Source of the DNA: an uncultured Mycoplasmatota bacterium
Lineage (GTDB): Bacteria > Bacillota_I > Bacilli_A > RF39 > UBA660
Reading direction: 5' to 3'
Assembly: GCA_900552335.1 (NCBI GenBank)
Contig: URZL01000003.1
Coordinates: 1-64,000, forward strand
DNA: 64,000 nucleotides
Shown: positions 22,086 through 31,443 of the stretch, one piece after another
Position numbering within the stretch: the first letter of the stretch is position 1
Layout of the letters: each line of letters starts with the position of its first letter
Notes under the pieces: generated by a model
What the model saw: the letters and a program-made list of their open reading frames with translations, nothing else
What the model was told of the DNA's origin: nothing
Databases searched by the model: none
Made by a program: the position numbers and the translations under genes

Positions 22086-23393
22086 TCTTTTTGGTTTAAT
22101 AATCAACTTCTGAACATAATATTGGTCTACAATCACTCTTTCATCTGTTAATTCCTCATGTTTTGATAATAAATCTTTAACCAATGGTAATCCATATCCT
22201 CTATTTTTGCCTTTACTACTATACCCTTCATTATCTAGCTTACTTTCTTCGATTTTTCCTTTAAAGGTATTGCCTAGACAAAAAACTATATTTTTATTCT
22301 CTAAATAAAATTGAATTTCTATAGTTTTTTCTTCTGATATACTCGCAGCTTCTATCGCATTATCTAAATATACTCCAATAATCCTACTAATATCTTGAGC
22401 ATCTTCTTCATAAGTTTTCCACAATGATTTTTTCTTCAAATCTTCTGATACTTCTAAATATACATTTAACTTTTTATTCATCATTTCATTTAATTTAAAA
22501 TAAAGTAATCCTTTTAACCCACCATATGGAATATAAGTTAATTTCGTTAGCCACTTAATATCATTTTTCTTTTCATCACTTTTTAAAATTCTATTAATAT
22601 ACTCTACAGCATTGTCTTCGCCTTCTTCTATCATACTTCGAATCATTATTAATTGATTTTCATATTCATGCTGTCTTTTACTTCTCTTTACTAATTCTTG
22701 TTCATATGTTTTGGAATATTCATGTAATTGGTCATATTTGGAAATCAAGCTATCATTATTAGATTTTTCTACAAAAAATCCAATTATAAAAATATATACA
22801 CCTATAAAAAATAAATTAATTAATATGACATAAGATAGTGGTCCTTCATTATAGCCATTATTATAAGCAATAAAAGTTACAATAGATAAACTTAATATTA
22901 AAAAGAAAGATAACAAAATTTTTCTATTTTCATTAATATTTGAAACGATGTTACCAAATATATCCTTGAATTTTTTCAAATTAGATATAAACAAGGCTAT
23001 TAACATTATTTGAAAATTGCCAATTAATATTCCTATAATACCATTATTAAAAAATTTAATATCAAATCCTCCTACCTGAACAAATAATATTCCAAAAATA
23101 ACTTCACTGATAGATATCGTAATAAATGCAATAAATAATCCAATTAACGTTTTACCCCAAGACTCTTTATAATAAATTTTAAAAACAATTAAATAAATCA
23201 AATGAGATATAAATGGTTTCAATGCTGTAGTATTATAATAAAAATTTATTGATAAAAATATAGCAAAAAATAAGCTTAAAATGATTAATTTTTTTGTTAT
23301 ATAAAAATCTTTTTTTAAAGCTGTTTTACAAAATAAATAACAATTTAACAAAATATAAATAACTCCAACAATATACAAACTAAACATTAACAT
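22080..23393 (-). CDS. agrC: AgrC-like sensor histidine kinase
   Basis: A 437-residue kinase. The N-terminal 205 residues contain about six membrane helices, the peptide sensor. The dimerisation helix has the phospho-acceptor His in KRQHEYENQLIMIRSMIEE, the usual AgrC/HPK10 form. The GHKL ATPase domain follows with NAIEAA (N box) and KGKNRGYGLPLVKDLL (G box). It begins 14 bp inside the end of the agrA-like gene, so the two are translationally coupled. It probably senses the AgrD-derived peptide. Confidence 0.88.
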   Translation of the reverse strand: MLMFSLYIVGVIYILLNCYLFCKTALKKDFYITKKLIILSLFFAIFLSINFYYNTTALKPFISHLIYLIVFKIYYKESWGKTLIGLFIAFITISISEVIFGILFVQVGGFDIKFFNNGIIGILIGNFQIMLIALFISNLKKFKDIFGNIVSNINENRKILLSFFLILSLSIVTFIAYNNGYNEGPLSYVILINLFFIGVYIFIIGFFVEKSNNDSLISKYDQLHEYSKTYEQELVKRSKRQHEYENQLIMIRSMIEEGEDNAVEYINRILKSDEKKNDIKWLTKLTYIPYGGLKGLLYFKLNEMMNKKLNVYLEVSEDLKKKSLWKTYEEDAQDISRIIGVYLDNAIEAASISEEKTIEIQFYLENKNIVFCLGNTFKGKIEESKLDNEGYSSKGKNRGYGLPLVKDLLSKHEELTDERVIVDQYYVQKLIIKPKRK

Positions 23394-24099
23394 AATTTTT
23401 CAATCCCTTTTTTCTTTCTCTTGCTAGCAAATCAATCTTATAACCATTGTTAAAAATAATAATGCCATTAGACCAATCTACATGTTCAATATAATTAATA
23501 TTTACAACGCAACTACGATGGGTAAGATAAAAGTTATCATCTAATTTTTCTAAAATATCACTTAAAGTACAATGAATATAATATATTTCATTTTTTGTCA
23601 CAACCTTACATTTTCTATCCAATGGTTCTTTTACTACATAAATGATGCTAGAAATATCAATACGATAGCTTGTTCCTTTATTGTTATAATAAATGAAGTT
23701 TTTATTATTAGATTGATCAATAATCTTTTGAATTAATCCTTCTAATTGTAATTTGTAATTATCAAACTTAGAAATAAAATCTAAAACCATTGCTTGAGCT
23801 TTTAAAACTTCATAGCCCATTTCTCCATGAGAAGTGATCATGATGATAAAACTGTTCCAGTCGTGTTCCCTTATTTTTCTTGCAATATCAATACCAGAAA
23901 TACTATTCTTCATTTCAATATCCAGAATATAGATTTTATTTTCCTGATGATCTTTAATAATTTTATCCAAATCATTATTATAACCAGAAAAAATTGTTGT
24001 ACTATATTCTAAATTATTATTCATAAAAGTGCTGTCTATAATTTTAACAATTCTTTTTGAAAACATAACTTCATCGTCACAAACTATAAATCTATACAT
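23380..24099 (-). CDS. agrA: AgrA-like LytTR response regulator
   Basis: A 239-residue regulator. The receiver starts MYRFIVCDDE and has D60 in YILDIEMKNSISG. The LytTR domain (about 140-235) contains YFLTHRSCVVNI-type sequence (FYLTHRSCVVNINYIEHVDW), equivalent to the AgrA DNA-binding strand. First gene of the agrAC pair, with GGGTGAG before the ATG and its own promoter. Expected to be phosphorylated by the adjacent kinase and to act on the direct repeat ahead of agrB, 2 kb away. Confidence 0.88.
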   Translation of the reverse strand: MYRFIVCDDEVMFSKRIVKIIDSTFMNNNLEYSTTIFSGYNNDLDKIIKDHQENKIYILDIEMKNSISGIDIARKIREHDWNSFIIMITSHGEMGYEVLKAQAMVLDFISKFDNYKLQLEGLIQKIIDQSNNKNFIYYNNKGTSYRIDISSIIYVVKEPLDRKCKVVTKNEIYYIHCTLSDILEKLDDNFYLTHRSCVVNINYIEHVDWSNGIIIFNNGYKIDLLARERKKGLKNYVNV

Positions 24100-24148
24100 A
24101 TAATCTCACCCGATACTTTTACAAAAAAAAACAACTACTATAAAATAA

Positions 24149-24177
24149 ATACTAACATAAAAAGCCTTATTTTTCAA
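24149..24177 (-). promoter_or_regulatory. Promoter of agrAC
   Basis: Minus strand TTGAAA (24177-24172), 17-bp spacer, TAGTAT (24154-24149), about 50 bp before agrA. No LytTR repeat is obvious here. Confidence 0.5.
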
Positions 24178-24211
24178 TATAATTTCCATATTTTGGAAAA
24201 ATAAAAAGAAA

Positions 24212-24236
24212 AGATAGTTATATTTTGTAACTATCT
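24212..24236 (-). terminator. Intrinsic terminator of the AbiEi-like gene
   Basis: AGATAGTTA/TAACTATCT stem, 7-nt loop, followed on the minus strand by TTTCTTTTTATTTTT. Overlaps the end of the coding region. Confidence 0.75.
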
Positions 24237-24773
24237 ATATACTTCATTTTCAATACGATACATAATCATCGGATCTTTAAAAAATTGTACATATCTTCCT
24301 ATCTTATTTTTATTAAGTAATCTTACTATTTTTTTATATCCAAGAATAATTTTAGAATACAAATTAAAGTCCATATTTTTTTTATTTCTTACTACTTCAA
24401 TTAACAATCTTTCTAAATCATAAATTTGAATACCAAATCCTAAATATTTTACATGATTCAATCCAATAGGATATAATTCATCCATCATGAAAATTTGTTT
24501 TACATTTTCATCTTTTATTTTTCTATCTTTTTGCTTTGTAACGATATAATAAGGTAATCTGTTTTCCTCTATCAAACCATAACAGAAACAAGCTGTTTGA
24601 AGAGTAAACACAATATTAGGATGTTTTTTTGATAAATATTCCAAATAATGAAAGGAAGGAGTTGTACTATATACACCTTTTTGAATCATAAATAATTCTT
24701 CATTTTGAACCATTTTTTTAATATTAAAATCATTTTTCCCTAATTTCGTTAAATCCTTGTATAAATAGATCAT
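24231..24773 (-). CDS. AbiEi-like (type IV antitoxin family) protein, solitary
   Basis: A 180-residue protein. The N-terminal winged helix (KMVQNEELFMIQKGVYSTT) and the next block PNIVFTLQTACFCYGLIE match the AbiEi antitoxin family, followed by IYDLERLLIEVVRNKK near residue 130. AbiEi proteins repress the abiE operon and neutralise the AbiEii nucleotidyltransferase. No AbiEii partner is next to it; neighbours are agrA and a calcium pump. It may be an orphan regulator or a remnant of a toxin-antitoxin pair. AGGTGATACT start. Confidence 0.65.
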   Translation of the reverse strand: MIYLYKDLTKLGKNDFNIKKMVQNEELFMIQKGVYSTTPSFHYLEYLSKKHPNIVFTLQTACFCYGLIEENRLPYYIVTKQKDRKIKDENVKQIFMMDELYPIGLNHVKYLGFGIQIYDLERLLIEVVRNKKNMDFNLYSKIILGYKKIVRLLNKNKIGRYVQFFKDPMIMYRIENEVYR

Positions 24774-24837
24774 AGTATCACCTAATGATATTATACTATA
24801 AAATAACCTCTAACACAATTATATACCGACGTTTAAT

Positions 24838-27432
24838 CTATACTCCGCCAACAATTCCTCTTTTACGTAAAGTATATTTACGCAACCAGTCAACCGGTAT
24901 AACAGTGGAAGCAATTAAAATCATAATCTCTAATTCCTTTAACGTAAGTCCTGCTGTTCTAAATAACTCTCCACCAAAATAGATTAAAATTAATTGAACA
25001 ATAGCAATAAAAAAGATAATACTCAAAAATACTTTATTTTTAAATAAATTCGCTAATAAATTAATTCGTACCGTTCTAGCATTAAAAGCATTAAAAATAG
25101 AAATAAAAATAAATAAGCCAAAAAAAGCAGTCATAAAGTATTCATCATTTACGCCATCTCTAAAAAAATGATGGATAAAAGGACTTTTCAAGAAAAATAC
25201 ACACATGAAAGAAGAATAAAGACCCGTAAATACAATTTCATGAATCATATACTTATTTAAAATAGATTCCATTTTCTTTTTAGGTTTTTCATTCATATAT
25301 TCTAAAAGAGGTGGTTCAAAAGAAAAAGCTAAACCAGCTAAAGTATCCATAACCATATTAACCCATAACATTTGAATAACCGTTACAGGAGTATCCACTC
25401 CAATAAATGGTCCAATAATAGATAAAGAAACAGCACAAATATTAACAGTTAATTGAAAAATAATAAACTTGCGAATACTTTTAAAAATAGTTCTTCCATA
25501 TAAAATGGATGCTGCAATTGATTTAATATTATCATCTAGAATAACGATATCACTAGCCTCTTTGGCAACCTCTGTCCCTGAACCCATTGCAAAACCTATG
25601 TCTGCTTTTTTAAGTGCTGGTGCATCATTCACCCCATCCCCTGTCATACCAACTACCAATCCCATAGAAGAAGCTATTTTTACTAATCTGCTTTTATCTT
25701 GTGGAAGAGCTCTTGCTACCACTTTTAACTTGGGCATCTTATTTTTAATTTCAATATCAGATAAATTTTCTAACTCATTATGAGTTAAAATAATATCTCC
25801 TTCTTTATATAATCCCACTTCACTAGCAATAGAAAGTGCTGTTTCCCTATTATCTCCTGTAATCATAACGGTTTGAATATGTGCTTTTTCAATCAACTCA
25901 AGTGTATTCTTTGCTTCTTCTCTCACCTCATCTTTGATTAATAAAATACCAATTAAATTTAAATTTTCGTAACTTGGTGTAAGGGAATTAGCTAATAATA
26001 TAACACGAATCCCTCTTTTGGTTATTTTTTCTAAATAATCTTTTATCTTATTTTTATTTAAGGTAAATAAACTACCATTGGAATGATAATATTTATTACA
26101 TTTTGGAAGCAATATTTCAAAAGCTCCTTTAATATAATATTCTCTTTTTCCATCTTTCTCAATTGTTACTTTAGAATACTTTTTTTTACTATCAAATGGT
26201 TCCGATGATACCGTTTGATAATTTAAATTAGGGTCTTGTCTAATAAATTTTAAAATAGATTTATCTGTACTATTTCCTCCAATAATGTACCCTTCTGAAA
26301 AATGGCTAGAATTGTTATAATAAATGGATTTTAAAACAACATCTTTGAACCTTGGAAAAGCATTTAATTCTGTAATATGGTTTCTTTCCTTTAATTCACC
26401 ATCTACAAAACCAGTAACTTCTAGTTTTCCTTTTGTTAAAGTTCCTGTTTTATCTGTAAACAAAATATTTAAACTTCCTGCTGTTTCTATTCCAACCAAT
26501 TTTCTCACTAATACATTGTTTTTTAACATTCTTTTCATATTAGATGATAAAACTAATGTTATCATCATTGGCAAACCCTCTGGAACAGCTACTACAATAA
26601 TCGTAACTGATAAAGTTAACGCATGCAAAATATATCCAAATAGTAGAGGAAAATTAGTCATTGTTTCTTTAATCAAAGCACTATCAAAATTATTTTTTAA
26701 TACAATCATAGAAAAAAGATAAGAAACAGATACTAGAAAAGCTCCTACATATCCAATATAACTAATAATTTTCGCTAAATGTCTTAAACGTAATTTTAAT
26801 GGACTATCCGGTGATTTTTCGGAAACTTCTTTAGCCAATTTTCCATAAATAGTATTAGAACCTACCTCTGTGACAATCATAATACCTACTTTTGAATAAA
26901 CCACGCTTCCTCTTAAAAGTTTATTTCTTTCTGACTGGTTTTTAGCTGATGTTTTTTTTACTTCTTTTGTTTCTCCTGTTAAAGAAGATTCATCTACTGT
27001 AATTTCCCCTTCCATTAAATAACCATCGGCAGGAATTTTATCACCTGTTTCTAGTAATACAAGGTCATTTACTACTACATCTTTAATAGGTATCTCTTTT
27101 ATTTCATTATTTCTTTTTACTCGGCATTTGATTTTAGAGGCTTCCATTTGTAATTTTTTAAAAGCTTGCTCACTTCCATATTCTGATATTGTAGATATAA
27201 AAGAGGCAATGAATATTGCTATTACAATACCTACTGTTTCATACCAATCAAAATCTTTGATTAAAAAAACAGTTTTAATTCCCAGTGCAATAATTAGAAT
27301 ACGAATAATAGGATCTCCTAATGACTCTAATAATTTTTTTAAGAAACTAACCTTATCTACATTTTCTAAAGCATTACTTCCATATTTTTGTCTATTTTTT
27401 ATTACTTCTTCTTCTGTTAATCCTGATTTCAT
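24838..27432 (-). CDS. P-type Ca2+-transporting ATPase (IIA/IIB-like)
   Basis: An 864-residue cation pump. The phosphorylation site DKTGTLTKG follows the membrane motif VAVPEGLPMMITL, in which PEGLP marks P2 calcium pumps. The actuator loop is SLTGET and the hinge is MTGDGVNDAPALKKADIGFAMG. The C-terminal membrane bundle is complete (MLWVNMVMDTLAGLAFSFEPP). It exports Ca2+ from the cytosol at the expense of ATP. GGTGATGAT precedes the ATG. Probably monocistronic. Calcium specificity rests on motif resemblance. Confidence 0.93.
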   Translation of the reverse strand: MKSGLTEEEVIKNRQKYGSNALENVDKVSFLKKLLESLGDPIIRILIIALGIKTVFLIKDFDWYETVGIVIAIFIASFISTISEYGSEQAFKKLQMEASKIKCRVKRNNEIKEIPIKDVVVNDLVLLETGDKIPADGYLMEGEITVDESSLTGETKEVKKTSAKNQSERNKLLRGSVVYSKVGIMIVTEVGSNTIYGKLAKEVSEKSPDSPLKLRLRHLAKIISYIGYVGAFLVSVSYLFSMIVLKNNFDSALIKETMTNFPLLFGYILHALTLSVTIIVVAVPEGLPMMITLVLSSNMKRMLKNNVLVRKLVGIETAGSLNILFTDKTGTLTKGKLEVTGFVDGELKERNHITELNAFPRFKDVVLKSIYYNNSSHFSEGYIIGGNSTDKSILKFIRQDPNLNYQTVSSEPFDSKKKYSKVTIEKDGKREYYIKGAFEILLPKCNKYYHSNGSLFTLNKNKIKDYLEKITKRGIRVILLANSLTPSYENLNLIGILLIKDEVREEAKNTLELIEKAHIQTVMITGDNRETALSIASEVGLYKEGDIILTHNELENLSDIEIKNKMPKLKVVARALPQDKSRLVKIASSMGLVVGMTGDGVNDAPALKKADIGFAMGSGTEVAKEASDIVILDDNIKSIAASILYGRTIFKSIRKFIIFQLTVNICAVSLSIIGPFIGVDTPVTVIQMLWVNMVMDTLAGLAFSFEPPLLEYMNEKPKKKMESILNKYMIHEIVFTGLYSSFMCVFFLKSPFIHHFFRDGVNDEYFMTAFFGLFIFISIFNAFNARTVRINLLANLFKNKVFLSIIFFIAIVQLILIYFGGELFRTAGLTLKELEIMILIASTVIPVDWLRKYTLRKRGIVGGV

Positions 27433-27490
27433 ATCATCACCTATACTTAACTATATGTACAAGTTCTTTTTTTAGAAATGATTGACAAAA

Positions 27491-28126
27491 TTAGAATGAT
27501 ATTTCTTCCAAAATACTATTTATTTTTTTGTAATCTTCTGTTTCTATTTTGTTGTTTACAATATGACTGACATCTAATACATCAATTTCATATTCAATTG
27601 CTATGGCATTCATTTTTGAATTTAAATAAGAAATTACTTCATCATACTTACTATTACCAGGATTGTAAAAATTCATGAAAATTATTTTTTCTTTTGAAAA
27701 TTTTCTTAGTAGTAGAAATAATTCTTCTAAATCCATTAGGATGGTATCACTATAACGATATAATTCCTGTATATCTTCCGTATTTATTTTATAAGATAAT
27801 TCATTCATTCCTACCCATACTGTGATAATATCTGCTTTAATTAAAGCATGATTAATGGTTTGTTTTTTACCATTCACTACAATTTCTGTATTCTCATTAA
27901 TGAATCGAATTAAGTCTGTAATACGGTAATCTTCTACATTATAATCATTATTATAATATTCTAATTTATCATTTTGTTCTAATGTTTCTTTGTAATATTT
28001 ACTATAATCATCATTCGATATTGTATTTAAATTTAAATAGTAAATTTGATTATCTAAAAATACTTTATATACTAAAAATACAAGCAAAACAATAACGACA
28101 ACAAACAAAATTTTTTTTATTTTCAT
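27491..28126 (-). CDS. Membrane-anchored SGNH-hydrolase-like protein
   Basis: A 211-residue protein with an N-terminal signal anchor (residues 4-22) and an extracellular domain. ADIITVWVGMNELSYK matches block III of SGNH/GDSL hydrolases (GxND), with E in place of D; IIFMNFYNPGN and the final DVLDVSHI follow the fold order. The nucleophile Ser of block I is not convincingly visible (the region has YYLNLNTISNDDY), so activity is doubtful. It lies after murA, whose terminator is directly upstream, suggesting a cell-envelope role. Confidence 0.6.
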   Translation of the reverse strand: MKIKKILFVVVIVLLVFLVYKVFLDNQIYYLNLNTISNDDYSKYYKETLEQNDKLEYYNNDYNVEDYRITDLIRFINENTEIVVNGKKQTINHALIKADIITVWVGMNELSYKINTEDIQELYRYSDTILMDLEELFLLLRKFSKEKIIFMNFYNPGNSKYDEVISYLNSKMNAIAIEYEIDVLDVSHIVNNKIETEDYKKINSILEEISF

Positions 28127-28136
28127 ATTTCACCTC

Positions 28137-28159
28137 AAAAAAAGTAGATTTCTCTACTT
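28137..28159 (-). terminator. Intrinsic terminator of murA
   Basis: AAGTAGA/TCTACTT stem with GAAA loop and a T tract, lying just before the ribosome binding site of the SGNH-like gene. Confidence 0.7.
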
Positions 28160-28161
28160 CA

Positions 28162-29424
28162 TTATATTTCATTATAATCTATTAATTCTATCTTAGCGCC
28201 AACATTTTGTAATTTTTCAATAATATTTTCATATCCCCTTAAAACATGTCCAATAGATGAAACCGTTGTTGTACCAGTTGCTACTAAAGCAGCTAATACC
28301 ATACAGGCTCCAGCTCTTAAATCGGTTGCTTCTACTTCGGCTCCATGTAATTCTCTTTTTCCATGAATTTCAATTTTCTGACCATTTATTTTAATATCGG
28401 CACCCATTTGATTTAAATAAGGGACATTCTTAAAACGATTTTCGTAGATTGTTTCCTCTAAAATAGAAACTCCACATGCTTGTGTAAGAAGAGTAGTCAT
28501 TGGTTGTTGCAAATCGGTTGGAAATCCAGGATAACCTAGTGTTTTAATATTAACACTTTTAGGGTTTGAACAAGAAGACACCAACACATAATCATTTCCT
28601 ACTTCTAAAGGAATATTCATCTCTTTTAATTTTTCAATTAGAGATTCAACATGATTTGGAATCATATTAGAAATTTTTAAATTTTTTCCAATTAAAGCAC
28701 CGGCTATGATATAAGTACCGGCCTCAATACGATCAGGGATTACTTCTGTAAATCCCCCTGTTAATTTTTCTACTCCCTCTACTGTTATAACACTGGTTCC
28801 TGCTCCTCTTATCTTCGCACCTAAATTATTTAAAAATGTTGCTACACTAACAATTTCTGGTTCCTTTGCAGCATTGTATATTTTTGTTTTTCCACTCGCT
28901 TTAGTAGCTACTAACATGGTATTAATTGTCGCTCCTACACTTGGCATATCAAGTGCAATATCTGTGCCAGTTAATTTTTCAGCTGTAATAGTATATTTGT
29001 TGTCTTTTTCTATAATAGTTGCTCCTAAAGAATGAAATGCTTTTAAAGTTTGATCAATTGGACGTGCTCCAATAGAACATCCACCTGGAAAATACATTTC
29101 TACCTTTTTGTATTTTCCAAGTAAAGCGGCCATAAAATAATAAGAAGCTCTTAATTTTTTTGATATATTTTCTGGTATTTCTCTATTTTGAATGGAAGAA
29201 GAGTCTATTTTTATTTGACTATCTTTCCAGTCTACTTTTGCCCCTAAATACTCTAATATTTCATTTAAAGCATCTATATCTGAAATATTTGGAATATTAT
29301 CAATTGTAACAATTCCATCCGATAAAATAGAAGCAGGAATTAATGCCACAGCACTATTTTTTGCTCCACTTATTTTTATTTCACCTTGTAGTAAATGTTT
29401 TCCTTCAATTCTTAGTTGTTTCAT
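28162..29424 (-). CDS. murA: UDP-N-acetylglucosamine 1-carboxyvinyltransferase
   Basis: A 420-residue enzyme catalysing the first committed step of peptidoglycan synthesis, transfer of enolpyruvate from PEP to UDP-GlcNAc. K22-N23 in ISGAKNS and the catalytic C116 in FPGGCSIGARPIDQ (target of fosfomycin) are present. The inside-out alpha/beta barrel repeats are complete. The start at 29424 follows AAAGGAG; the ATG at 29439 lies within the end of the aldolase gene. The fba-murA order is the same as fbaA-ywjH-murAB of Bacillus. Confidence 0.96.
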   Translation of the reverse strand: MKQLRIEGKHLLQGEIKISGAKNSAVALIPASILSDGIVTIDNIPNISDIDALNEILEYLGAKVDWKDSQIKIDSSSIQNREIPENISKKLRASYYFMAALLGKYKKVEMYFPGGCSIGARPIDQTLKAFHSLGATIIEKDNKYTITAEKLTGTDIALDMPSVGATINTMLVATKASGKTKIYNAAKEPEIVSVATFLNNLGAKIRGAGTSVITVEGVEKLTGGFTEVIPDRIEAGTYIIAGALIGKNLKISNMIPNHVESLIEKLKEMNIPLEVGNDYVLVSSCSNPKSVNIKTLGYPGFPTDLQQPMTTLLTQACGVSILEETIYENRFKNVPYLNQMGADIKINGQKIEIHGKRELHGAEVEATDLRAGACMVLAALVATGTTTVSSIGHVLRGYENIIEKLQNVGAKIELIDYNEI

Positions 29425-29435
29425 AAATACTCCTT

Positions 29436-30254
29436 TCATGACAGTATTTGTAGTTTATGGCGAACTGCTTCTTTGATTGCTTTTTCACCGCTTTTGATTA
29501 TTTTTCTCGGATCATAAATATCTGGATTTTGATTTAAGTACTCTTTTATAGCTTTTGTCCAAGCAATTTGTAATTCTGTATTAATATTTACTTTTGTTAT
29601 TCCAGATTCAATAATTTATTTTAATTCTTCGTCGCCAATTCCTGTTCCTCCGTGTAAAACAAGAGGAATATTTAAAATGTTTTGCAATTTTTTTATTTTT
29701 TCTACATCAATTTTAGGTTTACCAGTATATAGCCCGTGAACATTTCCAACAGCAGGCGCTAAAGAATCTATTTTTGTTTCATTTACAAACTCACATGCAT
29801 CTTCTATATCAACGTACACTGGTTCTTTTGATTTTCCTATATAACCAATTTCTGCTTCTACTGTTACATTATTTTCATGAGCTATCAAAACGATTTGTTT
29901 TGTTAATTCTATATTTGTTTTTAAATCATACTTAGATGCATCAATCATTACCGATGTAAATCCTGCTTCAATAGCTCTTTTACAAGCATCTACACTACCA
30001 TGATCTAAATGAATTGCTACTGCCGTTTTGATATTTAAATCTGTAATTAAACTTTTAATTAGTGAAACTACTACATGATAACCACCCATATATTCTATAG
30101 CACTTTCACTAACGCCTAAAATAACTGGTTTGTTTAAAAAAGCACACTCTTCTAAAATAAATCTTGCCCATTCAAGATTATTGATATTAAAATGAGCTAC
30201 AGCATAATGATTTGTTAAGGCTTTTTGTAACATTTCTTTTGTGTTTGTTATCAT
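29436..30254 (-). pseudogene. Class II fructose-bisphosphate aldolase with in-frame TAA
   Basis: The frame reads as a class II aldolase through 212 codons (AIHLDHGS with the zinc His, VEAEIGYIG, VHGLYTGKP, LHGGTGI) and then meets TAA at 29618-29616. After the stop the same frame continues as IIESGITKVNINTELQIAW and LNQNPDIYDPRK, the normal family C-terminus, up to TGA at 29436. A single AAA to TAA change explains it. The truncated protein lacks the KVNINTE substrate loop, so it should be inactive unless the stop is bypassed or is a sequencing error. Total length without the stop would be 272 residues, slightly short. It might be GatY/KbaY-type rather than glycolytic Fba. Confidence 0.85.
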
Positions 30255-30303
30255 GTTATCACCAGTATTATTATATTATTTTTTCCTTAAAAAGGCAATA
30301 AAT

Positions 30304-30837
30304 CTATTTTATTATGCAACAGATACCAATAATAATTAAAACAAGACCTCCTATGAATGTCGATGTTTTTCCAATCCAATTATTAATTTTTGTGCCTAAA
30401 TATAGTCCTAAATAAGTAAATAAAAAACTAAATATTGAAAATAAAAAAGCTGCCAATATTGGTTTATTATAGATTGTATTTAACCCGATACCAACCGAAA
30501 AACTATCAATAGATACAGCAAAACCAAATATAAAAAATTCACTGATTTTTAAAAGTGTAATTTGTCTATCTTCTTTAAAGCTTTCTATTATCATTTGAAT
30601 ACCAATTATTAATAGCACAAGGAAAACAACAATAGATGGTTTTACTGGTAATAAATATAATACCGTCTTACCTACATTCATTCCTAAAATTGGCATAAAA
30701 AAATGATAGACACCAACAATAATAGACAAAAGAATTCTACGACTCTTTTCTATGTTTAGGGTCCCGTAGGCAAGGGATAAAGAGAAGGCATCCATACTAA
30801 GACTAACTGCTATTAATAAAACAAATAAGAATGACAT
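30304..30837 (-). CDS. mntP: MntP-type manganese efflux pump
   Basis: A 177-residue membrane protein with six hydrophobic helices. The two conserved Asp-containing helices are SLSMDAFSLSLAYG and AVSIDSFSVGIGLN, the signature of the MntP (DUF204) family, which exports Mn2+. AGGAGG precedes the ATG at 30837; the longer start at 30855 lies in that site. spoIIR is immediately upstream, an order also found in Bacillus (spoIIR-mntP). The 40-bp gap is too short for a manganese riboswitch. Confidence 0.88.
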   Translation of the reverse strand: MSFLFVLLIAVSLSMDAFSLSLAYGTLNIEKSRRILLSIIVGVYHFFMPILGMNVGKTVLYLLPVKPSIVVFLVLLIIGIQMIIESFKEDRQITLLKISEFFIFGFAVSIDSFSVGIGLNTIYNKPILAAFLFSIFSFLFTYLGLYLGTKINNWIGKTSTFIGGLVLIIIGICCIIK

Positions 30838-30877
30838 ATAAAAACCTCCTAGCAAATTATATGCAAGAAGGTTGTAC

Positions 30878-31393
30878 TTATATTATTTTTTCAATCAATT
30901 CTTGTAAAAAGAATTTGTATTCTACTTTTTCACTTTCTTCAGCTTCTACTAGACAAAATGGTGGAAATAAAACACACCACCAATTTTCTCCTTCACCACT
31001 TCCTAATGTTACTAACACCGATTTATAATAACCAGCATCATATGTAATCCCCTTGTAGTTTTTTTCTGGAAAATAATTTTGTCCATAATGAATAGTATAA
31101 CCTAGATTGTAATTTTCTTTTTTTAATAAACTATATATATTGTTATCAATGGAATTTAAATTTTTTTGAATGATTTGTTCTGCTTCTTCACTGTTTTTTG
31201 CGTTTTTAAGTAAGTAGTACATATCTTTTTTTAATAAGTTGCTTACTTTTTGCTTTATCTCTTGATCATAATTGGTATTCGAATTTGCTACTACTCTAAT
31301 TCGAATAGCGTCTTCTGGAATCTTATTTGCAATGACTTTTACTGTGGAAAAAATGACTAAAATAACAATAATAGCACTTATGATTTTTTTCAT
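30878..31393 (-). CDS. spoIIR: Stage II sporulation protein R
   Basis: A 171-residue secreted protein with an N-terminal signal anchor (about residues 5-22). IRIRVVANSNTNYDQEIKQKV is the conserved SpoIIR start, and GEGENWWCVLFPPFC is its signature block. In Bacillus SpoIIR is made in the forespore and triggers SpoIIGA to process pro-sigma-E in the mother cell. Its presence argues for endospore formation in this organism. The start at 31393 has AGGAG 9 nt upstream; the ATG at 31402 directly abuts it. Confidence 0.92.
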   Translation of the reverse strand: MKKIISAIIVILVIFSTVKVIANKIPEDAIRIRVVANSNTNYDQEIKQKVSNLLKKDMYYLLKNAKNSEEAEQIIQKNLNSIDNNIYSLLKKENYNLGYTIHYGQNYFPEKNYKGITYDAGYYKSVLVTLGSGEGENWWCVLFPPFCLVEAEESEKVEYKFFLQELIEKII

Positions 31394-31443
31394 TTGAATC
31401 ATCTCCTATTTTATATTGATGATTCAAAATTATTTTATTCAAT

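Noticed and set aside
30838-30877. Manganese (yybP-ykoY) riboswitch before mntP
   Set aside because: Only 40 bp separate spoIIR and mntP; too short for the structure.
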